A stretch of 23,035 nt of DNA, taken from positions 1 to 23,035 of IMG/VR virus record IMGVR_UViG_3300005529_000101; one strand, given 5' to 3'. Both the position numbers and the translations under genes were made by a program. Every line of letters starts with the position of its first letter. Within the stretch, counting starts at the first letter, position 1. Below are positions 6,549 through 13,109 of the stretch, one piece after another. The stretch is from a virus. The notes below the pieces were generated by a model that was given only the letters and a program-made list of their open reading frames with translations, did not search any database and was not told where the DNA came from.

Positions 6549-7108
6549 CAGTTCAGACGGCGCTGTTCACCGCAGTCGAGCCGCCGGCGCGCGCCGGCGA
6601 GTATCAGACGATCATCGCGGATCCACCGTGGCAGGAACGCGGCGGCGGTCTCATCAGACGCGGTGCGAACCGGCACTACGACCTGATGTCGACGGAAGAC
6701 ATCGCCGGGTTACCGGTGCCGAAGTGGGCGGCCGCCAACGCGCATCTCTATCTCTGGGTCACGAATAACTTTCTCGAGGACGGTCTATTCGTGATGAAGG
6801 CGTGGTCGTTCCGTTACGTGACGACCATCACGTGGATGAAAGACCGCTTCGGGATCGGCCAGTACTTTCGCGGCATCACCGAGCACTGTCTGTTCGGCGT
6901 GCGCGGGCAGCTGCCGTATCGCACGCGGCCTGACGGTTCGCGCGCGCAGGGCGTCACCGGTTTCATCGCGCCGCGCACTGAACATTCCGTCAAACCGCCT
7001 GACCTGCGTCGCATGGCTGAACTCGTAAGTCCTGAACCGCGGCTCGAGATGTTCGCGCGCCAGCACGTCAACGGCTGGGACGCGTGGGGCAATGAGGTTG
7101 GAGCGTGA
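6545..7108 (+). CDS. MT-A70 family N6-adenine DNA methyltransferase
   Basis: The 187-residue product has the catalytic D-P-P-W at residues 26-29 (I-I-A-D-P-P-W-Q), followed by H-Y-D-L-M-S, A-H-L-Y-L-W-V-T-N, T-I-T-W-M-K and E-H-C-L-F-G-V-R-G. It ends with E-M-F-A-R and G-W-D-A-W-G-N-E. This is the complete short MT-A70 layout seen in phages and bacteria, which transfers a methyl group from SAM to adenine N6. A likely role is marking phage DNA against host restriction or regulating phage genes; the target site cannot be read from sequence. The GTG at 6545 overlaps the stop of the repeat protein (GTGA), so the two are probably translated together. Confidence 0.92.
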   Translation: MTVQTALFTAVEPPARAGEYQTIIADPPWQERGGGLIRRGANRHYDLMSTEDIAGLPVPKWAAANAHLYLWVTNNFLEDGLFVMKAWSFRYVTTITWMKDRFGIGQYFRGITEHCLFGVRGQLPYRTRPDGSRAQGVTGFIAPRTEHSVKPPDLRRMAELVSPEPRLEMFARQHVNGWDAWGNEVGA

Positions 7109-7515
7109 CGAACCGAACCGAATATATGCGCGAGTACGAAGCGAAGCGCCGAGAGCGATGTCGGCGATCAGGCATCTGCGTGCACTGTGGAACAGCGCGT
7201 CGGCGCAAAGGCGTCGCGCCGAACGGTCAACCGTACACGAGATGCCGGCGGTGCATCGACCGTCTCGCTCGCTTCAACTCCCGCTACTTCCGGCAGCGCC
7301 GACGCGCTGGAGTGTGTCGTAGCTGCCCACGTCGGCTCGTGCGAGGCGACAAGCGCACCGAGTGTCGTCTGTGTCGTCGGCGACGAAGCGCACGCAGCCG
7401 CGAGCGCTACGCGCGCGCAGCACGTCAGCAGGGGACAGGGTGCCATAGGTTCTTCCGGGCATCGGCCAATGCGGGGAAACGCACCGCACAAAGTGAGCAG
7501 GCACCACGTCCGTGA
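7105..7515 (+). CDS. Basic double zinc-ribbon protein
   Basis: The 136-residue product has four cysteine pairs: C-V-H-C (about residue 25), C-R-R-C (about 47), C-R-S-C (about 71) and C-R-L-C (about 87). They form two consecutive zinc ribbons, each followed by an Arg-rich helix (R-F-N-S-R-Y-F-R and R-S-R-E-R-Y-A-R). Two tandem copies of one module are likely. The last 30 residues lack a pattern. The GTG start overlaps the methyltransferase stop (GTGA). It is the last gene before the GGTGGTC array and the terminase genes. Its basic charge and zinc sites suggest nucleic-acid binding, perhaps regulation of the late genes, but that is a guess. Confidence 0.6.
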   Translation: MTNRTEYMREYEAKRRERCRRSGICVHCGTARRRKGVAPNGQPYTRCRRCIDRLARFNSRYFRQRRRAGVCRSCPRRLVRGDKRTECRLCRRRRSARSRERYARAARQQGTGCHRFFRASANAGKRTAQSEQAPRP

Positions 7516-7517
7516 TG

Positions 7518-7568
7518 GGTGGTCACTTTGGGTGGTCGGGTGGTCGGTGGTCAGGTGGTCAGGTGGTC
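7518..7568 (+). repeat. Six-copy GGTGGTC direct-repeat array before the terminase genes
   Basis: Exact GGTGGTC copies start at 7518, 7531, 7539, 7546, 7554 and 7562. The spacing is 13, 8, 7, 8 and 8 bp, so the last five are close to one per 8 bp. Looser GCGGTC/CGGTC copies follow to about 7601. The array lies between the last early gene (stop 7515) and the probable start of the small terminase gene (7594). Small terminase subunits bind short repeated sites next to their own gene in several phages (for example the lambda cosB R sites), so a packaging site is the best guess. An operator for late transcription is the main alternative. Confidence 0.7.
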
Positions 7569-7593
7569 ATGGGCCTGCCGGCGGTCGGTCGCG

Positions 7594-8235
7594 ATGGCGG
7601 TCGGTAGCCTCCGCGCGTACGCCAAACACCGCGGCTGCCGGCCGTTTGCGGTGTCCAAAGCCATCGATTCTGGCCGGTTGAAGCTGTCGGTGAAGCGCGT
7701 CGACGGCAAAATCGTCGGGGTCGACTTCGATCTCGCCGACCAGGAATGGGCCGCGAACACGAACGCCGTCAAAGCACCGACGAAGACGCGGTCGGAGTCG
7801 TCGGCCGCGGCGCCGGCGCCGCCCAGCCCGCCGAGCCCGCCGAAACCGTCGATCGAGCCAAAGCGCCAGGCACCGAGTGGTCAATCGGCCGCGCCGGCTG
7901 ATGACGACCTCCCAGAACGGCGCGAACTTGAGCCCGGCGAGCTCTATTCGACGCTCAACGACGCGCTGACGGCTGAAAAGACGTGGAAGGCGAAGCTCGC
8001 CGAGCTCCAATTCATGGAAAAGCGCGGCGAGCTCGTCGATGCGAAGGATGTCGAGGCGCGGATCGTCGACGAATACGCGCGCTGTCGGACGAAGCTGCTC
8101 GGCCTGGCGCGGAAGGCGAAGGCGCAGATCCCGCATCTGACGCATGCCGACGTCGTCACCCTCGACAACTTGGTTCGTGAAGCGCTCGAAGACTTGGCTG
8201 GCACGGACGATCCGCCAGCGGAACGCGCGTCATGA
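7594..8235 (+). CDS. Terminase small subunit (Nu1-like)
   Basis: The frame is open from a GTG at 7519, but that would place the GGTGGTC repeats inside the protein and give a low-complexity Val/Gly/Arg leader. The ATG at 7594 gives a natural 213-residue product, though without a clear ribosome-binding site. The N-terminus (S-L-R-A-Y-A-K-H-R-G, then A-V-S-K-A-I-D-S-G-R-L, then A-D-Q-E-W-A-A-N-T) is the winged-helix DNA-binding pattern of Nu1-type small subunits. A Pro/Ala linker follows, and then a long helical part (A-L-T-A-E-K-T-W-K-A-K-L-A-E-L, G-E-L-V-D-A-K-D-V) typical of the oligomerisation and large-subunit contact region. It recognises the packaging site and hands DNA to the large subunit encoded next. 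The stop overlaps the next ATG (ATGA). Confidence 0.8.
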   Translation: MAVGSLRAYAKHRGCRPFAVSKAIDSGRLKLSVKRVDGKIVGVDFDLADQEWAANTNAVKAPTKTRSESSAAAPAPPSPPSPPKPSIEPKRQAPSGQSAAPADDDLPERRELEPGELYSTLNDALTAEKTWKAKLAELQFMEKRGELVDAKDVEARIVDEYARCRTKLLGLARKAKAQIPHLTHADVVTLDNLVREALEDLAGTDDPPAERAS

Positions 8236-10217
8236 TGCCGCAACCGGTCGCCGGCGACGTCCCGGGCGCGCTGTTCGCGCGCGCGCGTGCCGCCTGGCGG
8301 CCGCCGCCGCGGCTGAAGCTGTCCGAGTGGGCAGACGAACACTTCTATCTATCTGCGGAATCCGCCGCCGAGCCTGGCCGCTGGCGCACGCTGCCGTATC
8401 AGCGCGGCATCATGGACGCGATCACCGATCCAACGGTCTGGCGCGTCTCGGTGATGAAGAGCGCGCGCGTCGGGTACACGAAGATCCTCAACGCGACGGT
8501 CGGCTACTACGTTCATCAGGATCCGTGTCCGGTGATGATCGTCCAGCCGACGATCGAGGACGCGCAGGGCTACTCGAAGGAAGAGATCGCGCCAATGCTG
8601 CGCGATGTGCCGGTGCTCGCGGCGATCATTCCTGAATCGAAGACGCGCGACAGCGACAACACGATCCTGCTGAAAAAGTTTCCCGGCGGATCGCTGTCTG
8701 TGGTCGGCGCAAACAGCGGTCGCGGCTTCCGCCGTGTCTCGCGCAAGGTGGTCGCGTTCGATGAGACGGACGGCTACCCGCCGAGCGCCGGCAGTGAAGG
8801 CGACCAGATCCAACTCGGTATCCGGCGAACCGAGTACTACTGGGACCGCAAGGTCATCGACGGCAGCACCCCGACGATCGACGGGCGCAGCCGCATCCAG
8901 CAATCGTTCTACGCCGGCGACCAGCGTCGCTACTACGTGCCATGCCCGCACTGCGGCTTCTTTCAGGTCCTCGAGTTCAAGCAGTTGAAGTGGCCGAAGC
9001 ACAAGCCGGAGCTCGCGATCTTCGTCTGCATCGAGTGCGGGTCCGAGATCGATCACCAGCATAAGCGCGACATGGTGACCGCCGGTGAGTGGCGCCCTGG
9101 TCCGCACGCGCAATTCCCAGACGACCCGGTGCCGGAGCCGTTCAATGGTCACGCGAGCTTCCACATCTGGGCCGCGTACAGCTTCTCGCCCAACGCCAGC
9201 TGGGGGCAGCTCTCCGTCGAGTACGTCGAGGCGAAGCACGCCGGCCCAGAGCATCTCAAGACGTTCGTCAACACGGCGCTGGGTATTCCCTGGAAGGAAC
9301 GCGGCGAAGCGCCAGAGTGGGAACGGCTCTATCAGCGCCGTGAGGCCTACGCGATCGGGTCCGTGCCAGCCGACGCGCTGTTCCTCACCGCCGGCGTCGA
9401 CGTTCAGAAGGACCGGCTGATTTATGAAGTGGTCGGTTGGGGCCGCGGCAAATGTTCCTGGTCGATCGACGCCGGCATCCTCCCGGGGAACACGTCAGAC
9501 CTGACGAACCGCGGACCGTGGCAGGCACTCGACGCGCTGCTCGGTCGCACGTATCCCCACGCGAGCGGCGCCGATCTGCCGATCGTGATGCTCGCGATCG
9601 ACAGCGGCTTCAACACGCAGACGGTCTACAACTGGGCGCGCGCGTACCCGATGACGCGGGTCATCGCCGTCAAGGGTATCGACGTCGCGAACGTGCTCGT
9701 TGGCGCGCCGTCGCCGGTCGAGATCACGGTTCGCGGCAAGAAACTGAAACGCGGGTACAAGGTCTGGCCGGTCGCCACGAACATGGCGAAGACCGAGTTC
9801 TACGGATGGCTTGGGCTGAAGACACCGACGGATGAAGAACTCGCCGCCGGCGAGCGAATGCCGCCTGGCTACTGTCACTTCCCGCAGTACGGCGAGGACT
9901 TCTTCAAACAGCTCACCGCCGAGCAGCTCGTGCCGCACCGGTCGCGCAAAGGGTTCGTTGCCCACACGTGGGAACTGATTCCCGGTCGCGAGAATCACCA
10001 TCTCGACACTAGGTTGTACGCACGCGATGCCGCGTGCGTGGTCGGGCTCGATCGCTTCCAGGAGACCGATTGGCAGCGGCTCGAGAAGGCGCTCGGCGTG
10101 AACAAGCCGCCGCCACCGGACGGCGAGCGGACTGCGGCGCCGGCGCCGCCCGCGTCGACGCCGCCAGCGCGACCCGGATGGATTCCGCGCCGCGACGATT
10201 GGTTGAAGAAGCGATGA
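8232..10217 (+). CDS. Terminase large subunit, GpA family
   Basis: The 661-residue product is the packaging motor: an N-terminal ATPase and a C-terminal nuclease that cuts concatemeric DNA at the prohead. The ATPase has V-M-K-S-A-R-V-G-Y-T-K (residues 74-84), the deviant Walker A loop of the GpA family, and V-V-A-F-D-E-T-D (173-180), Walker B with its catalytic Glu. Two cysteine pairs, C-P-H-C (238-241) and C-I-E-C (266-269), form the zinc ribbon usual in this family. The nuclease part begins near A-G-V-D-V-Q-K-D-R (387-395), with D-S-G-F-N-T and H-H-L-D further on. It ends in a Pro-rich tail and W-L-K-K-R. Length matches lambda gpA (641 residues). ATG 8232 overlaps the small-subunit stop. 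Confidence 0.95.
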   Translation: MMPQPVAGDVPGALFARARAAWRPPPRLKLSEWADEHFYLSAESAAEPGRWRTLPYQRGIMDAITDPTVWRVSVMKSARVGYTKILNATVGYYVHQDPCPVMIVQPTIEDAQGYSKEEIAPMLRDVPVLAAIIPESKTRDSDNTILLKKFPGGSLSVVGANSGRGFRRVSRKVVAFDETDGYPPSAGSEGDQIQLGIRRTEYYWDRKVIDGSTPTIDGRSRIQQSFYAGDQRRYYVPCPHCGFFQVLEFKQLKWPKHKPELAIFVCIECGSEIDHQHKRDMVTAGEWRPGPHAQFPDDPVPEPFNGHASFHIWAAYSFSPNASWGQLSVEYVEAKHAGPEHLKTFVNTALGIPWKERGEAPEWERLYQRREAYAIGSVPADALFLTAGVDVQKDRLIYEVVGWGRGKCSWSIDAGILPGNTSDLTNRGPWQALDALLGRTYPHASGADLPIVMLAIDSGFNTQTVYNWARAYPMTRVIAVKGIDVANVLVGAPSPVEITVRGKKLKRGYKVWPVATNMAKTEFYGWLGLKTPTDEELAAGERMPPGYCHFPQYGEDFFKQLTAEQLVPHRSRKGFVAHTWELIPGRENHHLDTRLYARDAACVVGLDRFQETDWQRLEKALGVNKPPPPDGERTAAPAPPASTPPARPGWIPRRDDWLKKR

Positions 10218-10450
10218 CGTTCACCGCGCAGCTCGAGGCCAGGCGGGTGGAGCTGGGTTTGTCGATCGATGACCTCGCGGAGCGAGCCGGTTACGGCCGC
10301 CACACGATCGCGCGGACGTTGCACGGCGGGAATGTACGCGTGCAGACCCTCGTCGATGTCGCGTTCGCGCTCGGACTGATCCTCGTCGTCGAAAACGTCG
10401 TCATGGATCACAAACAGGGTTGTGCTGATCACATCCCTCTGCGAATCTGA
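10214..10450 (+). CDS. Small XRE-type helix-turn-helix protein
   Basis: The frame is open upstream to 10034, but the ATG at 10214 overlaps the terminase stop (ATGA) and begins the recognisable domain. The 78-residue product reads A-R-R-V-E-L-G-L-S-I-D-D-L-A-E-R-A-G-Y-G, then H-T-I-A-R-T-L, then L-V-D-V-A-F-A-L-G-L. This is a complete Cro/C1-type HTH as in small repressors and HigA-type antitoxins. No toxin-like partner gene is next to it. It interrupts the usual order of terminase then gpW. It may regulate the late operon or be a late-region accessory (moron) gene. Confidence 0.75.
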   Translation: MTFTAQLEARRVELGLSIDDLAERAGYGRHTIARTLHGGNVRVQTLVDVAFALGLILVVENVVMDHKQGCADHIPLRI

Positions 10451-10478
10451 CAACGGGCGGCTCGTCCCAACCACCAAT

Positions 10479-10688
10479 ATGGCGTACTCGCAAGCCGACA
10501 TCGATGCGCTCGATGCTGAGATCGCGGCGATCCGCACAGCTGAAGCCACCACGTCAGGCGATCAGTCCACGAAGTTCCGCCCATTGAAAGAACTCCTCGA
10601 ACTCCGAGCCGTCATGCAGCAATCCATTTCGGTGGCCGCTGGACAGACGCGCACCCGGTTCGCGGCAACCAATAAAGGATTGCTGTAA
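10479..10688 (+). CDS. gpW-like head-tail joining protein
   Basis: The frame begins at 10422, but the ATG at 10479 gives a 69-residue product very close to lambda gpW (68 residues). It reads Y-S-Q-A-D-I-D-A-L-D-A-E-I-A-A-I-R, then K-F-R-P-L-K-E-L-L-E-L-R-A-V-M. This is the two-helix plus hairpin pattern (a helix rich in Ala and Asp, short strands, then a helix with L-x-x-L-x-x-x-R) of the gpW family. gpW-family proteins sit under the portal and complete the head before the tail joins. Position between terminase and portal is the lambda order. No strong ribosome-binding site was seen at 10479. The stop overlaps the portal start (TAATG). Confidence 0.75.
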   Translation: MAYSQADIDALDAEIAAIRTAEATTSGDQSTKFRPLKELLELRAVMQQSISVAAGQTRTRFAATNKGLL

Positions 10689-12214
10689 TGCCGTCGGTGT
10701 CGCAGAACTGGCTTGATCGCGCGCTCGGATTCCTCGCCCCGCGCGTGCAGTTGCAGCGTGTCCGTGCGCGCGTCGCGACCGACGTAGTGGTGCGTCACTA
10801 CGAAGCGGCGTCGACCGGGCGACGGACGTCGGGTTGGGTACGCCAGGGCAGCGACGCGAACACGGCCCAAGCCGGAGCGACGCTCGCAAAGGTTCGCGAT
10901 GCGGCTCGAGACCTGGTGCGCAACAACCCATATGCTGAAGCCGCGCTCTCGACCATCGTCGATCACGCGATCGGATCAGGCATCGTCGCGAAGATGAAAG
11001 GCGGCGGTACTGAGAACCGATGGTTCCAGATGTGGAAGGCCTGGGCGGATTCAACGCAATGCGACGCCGACGGCCGTCACGACTTCTACGGCCTTCAGAA
11101 ACTCATCATCCGTTCTGTCGCGGAATCGGGTGAAGTGCTCGTGCGCCGGCGCCGACGCCGACTGACCGATGGCGTCACAATTCCGCTCCAACTGCAGGTG
11201 CTTGAGGCGGACTTTCTCGACTCCGCACGGACGACGCCACTCGGCAACGGTGGCCAGATCATCCAAGGGGTTGAATTTGATCAGCTCGGTAACCGCGTCG
11301 CCTACTGGCTGTTCCCGCGGCATCCCGGTGCCCTAAGTTTCAGCACGATGACCGCGGCGCTGTTTCCGGCGTCGCAGCGCATCCCGGCGACAGATATCCT
11401 CCATATCTATCAGGCCGCACGGCCAGGGCAAGTGCGCGGTGCGTCGTGGTTTGCGAATTCACTCGTCCGGTTCAAAGACTTCGATGAGTTCGAAGACGCG
11501 ACGTTGATGAAGCAGAAGATCGCGGCGTGCCTCGCCGTCATCACGAGCGACGTCGACGGCACCGGCGCGCCGCTCGGCACAGCAGACGACTCGACGAATC
11601 CCGGCATCGACACGCTGCAGCCAGGCGCCATCCTCAACGTGCCACCCGGTCGATCGGTCGAAGTGGTGCAGCCGCCGAGCGTGGGCGAGTATCAGGCGTA
11701 CACGAGTGTGACGCTGCGTGCGATCGCCGCTGGAATCGGTGTCACGTACGAAGACATCACCACCGATTACACCAATATGAGTTTCAGCGCGGCCCGCATG
11801 TCGCGGCTGCGGCACTGGGACCATGTCGAGGATTGGCGCTGGCGATTGATCGTGCCGCAGTTCTGCGATCCGGTGTGGAACTGGGCGCTCGAGGCCGCCG
11901 GCATCCTCGGGATGCAGCCGATCGACGATCCGACACCGGACGTCCGGTGGACGGCGCCGCCGATGCCGATGATCGAACTCGACAAGGAAGCGCTCGCGTA
12001 CCTCCGCGCCGTTCGCAGCGGGTTGATGACCTTGTCTGAAGCGATCCGTGAGCGTGGCTATGACCCGGATGAAGTGTTCGCCGAAATCAAGGCGGACAAC
12101 GCGAAGCTCGATGCGCTCGGGCTCATCCTCGATACAGATCCGCGCCGAATGACGCAGGCCGGTCAGATGCAGGGAGCGAAGCCGACGTCGACACCGGACG
12201 GAGGATCCGCCTAG
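10688..12214 (+). CDS. Portal protein (lambda gpB type)
   Basis: The 508-residue product matches the lambda-type portal family (gpB is 533 residues). It has A-A-R-D-L-V-R-N-N-P-Y-A-E-A-A (residues 72-86), then A-I-G-S-G-I, a W-x-x-W segment near residues 112-119, E-S-G-E-V-L-V-R (146-153), L-E-A-D-F-L-D (172-178), G-V-E-F-D and, near residues 352-370, Y-E-D-I-T-T-D-Y-T-N-M-S-F-S-A-A-R. The last segment is a well-conserved signature of the family. The protein forms the dodecameric ring through which DNA enters and leaves the head, and it binds the terminase. AAAGGA lies about 8 nt before the ATG. The C-terminus is flexible (Gly/Ser/Thr). Confidence 0.95.
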   Translation: MPSVSQNWLDRALGFLAPRVQLQRVRARVATDVVVRHYEAASTGRRTSGWVRQGSDANTAQAGATLAKVRDAARDLVRNNPYAEAALSTIVDHAIGSGIVAKMKGGGTENRWFQMWKAWADSTQCDADGRHDFYGLQKLIIRSVAESGEVLVRRRRRRLTDGVTIPLQLQVLEADFLDSARTTPLGNGGQIIQGVEFDQLGNRVAYWLFPRHPGALSFSTMTAALFPASQRIPATDILHIYQAARPGQVRGASWFANSLVRFKDFDEFEDATLMKQKIAACLAVITSDVDGTGAPLGTADDSTNPGIDTLQPGAILNVPPGRSVEVVQPPSVGEYQAYTSVTLRAIAAGIGVTYEDITTDYTNMSFSAARMSRLRHWDHVEDWRWRLIVPQFCDPVWNWALEAAGILGMQPIDDPTPDVRWTAPPMPMIELDKEALAYLRAVRSGLMTLSEAIRERGYDPDEVFAEIKADNAKLDALGLILDTDPRRMTQAGQMQGAKPTSTPDGGSA

Positions 12215-12409
12215 ATGGAGCTGTCGAACCGGCAGATCATCGGCACGCGCCGCGGCCGGCCTCGGCTGGACATCCCTAATCCAGTCGTCCAGATTCGTCT
12301 CTCACCCACGCTGTTCGATCGGTTGGATCGGCTGGCGCGCGAGCGTGATGAACCGCTGGCGCGTGTCATTCGCGAAGAGCTCGAGCGCCGACCGCTCACC
12401 GGCGAATAA
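12215..12409 (+). CDS. Ribbon-helix-helix (CopG/Arc-type) DNA-binding protein
   Basis: The ATG immediately follows the portal stop, and GGAGG lies at about 12200-12204. The 64-residue product has a basic start (R-R-G-R-P-R), then V-V-Q-I-R-L-S-P-T-L-F-D-R-L-D-R-L-A-R, then L-A-R-V-I-R-E-E-L-E. That is the strand-helix-helix layout of CopG/Arc proteins, which dimerise and bind operators. Such proteins are often antitoxins, but no toxin-like gene is beside it. Like the HTH protein at 10214 it is inserted in an otherwise lambda-like order. Its role may be control of structural genes or a minor accessory function. Confidence 0.8.
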   Translation: MELSNRQIIGTRRGRPRLDIPNPVVQIRLSPTLFDRLDRLARERDEPLARVIREELERRPLTGE

Positions 12410-12457
12410 ATCAACACCAAAAAACATTTCGTCCGCGCACGATGTTATTTCTGACAC

Positions 12458-13099
12458 GTGCACGAGCGTCATGATCTTTTCGGACGGTCGGTCGAAATTC
12501 CGATTCTGTGGCGTGCCGCCACGATCGACAGCGTCAACGAGCAAGAACGAACCGTTGATGTGATCTTCTCCACCGGTGCCGATGTCCTGCGGCGCACCCT
12601 CTTCACCGGACCGTGGATCGAACGATTGGCGATGGACCCGCGGTCGGTGCGCTTGGGTCGCTACAACGCTGGCGCGCCGCTGCTCGATGGTCACGTGGGC
12701 GATTCGGTTCGGAGCGATCAAGTCGGCGCAGTCGTGCCAGGGACCGCCCGGATTGACAACGGCCGCGGCATTGCGCGCATCAAGTTCTCGCGCCGCCCTG
12801 ACGCCGAAGCGATCTTCCAGGACGTCAAGGACGGGATCGTCCGCAGCGTCAGTCCCGGCTACCGCGTCCACAAGTTCCAGGAGCAAGCGGCGACGGCGGC
12901 GACGCCGGTGATTCGCACCGCGGTCGACTGGGAACCGTACGAACTGTCGCTCGTCCCGATGGGCGCTGACCCTGGCGCGCAAATGCGCAGCGCTAGCGGC
13001 GACACGTTGAACCTTTGCTATATCGAACGATCAGCCGACATCGTCGTTGATGACGCCGATCGTCTCCGGTTGTTGACACTCGAACTGGCGCGTCTCTAA
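12458..13099 (+). CDS. Prohead protease, S78 (HK97) type
   Basis: The 213-residue product has the S78 pattern: early strands (V-D-V-I-F-S-T-G), the catalytic His in L-L-D-G-H-V-G-D (His79), the Ser in V-R-S-V-S-P-G-Y (Ser132), and the acidic residue in W-E-P-Y-E-L-S-L-V-P-M-G-A-D (about Glu162). The enzyme clips the capsid delta domain during head maturation. The GTG at 12458 is the first possible start because an in-frame TGA ends just before it (12452-12454). I see no clear ribosome-binding site, so initiation here is odd. The 48 bp between the previous gene and this start are noticeably AT-rich. The C-terminal 40 residues are not conserved. Confidence 0.9.
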   Translation: MHERHDLFGRSVEIPILWRAATIDSVNEQERTVDVIFSTGADVLRRTLFTGPWIERLAMDPRSVRLGRYNAGAPLLDGHVGDSVRSDQVGAVVPGTARIDNGRGIARIKFSRRPDAEAIFQDVKDGIVRSVSPGYRVHKFQEQAATAATPVIRTAVDWEPYELSLVPMGADPGAQMRSASGDTLNLCYIERSADIVVDDADRLRLLTLELARL

Positions 13100-13109
13100 C
13101 GAGGAGCAC

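Noticed and set aside
7519-7593. Extended start of the small terminase at GTG 7519
   Set aside because: It would translate the GGTGGTC array into a Val/Gly/Arg leader not expected in Nu1-like proteins; ATG 7594 fits the conserved N-terminus.
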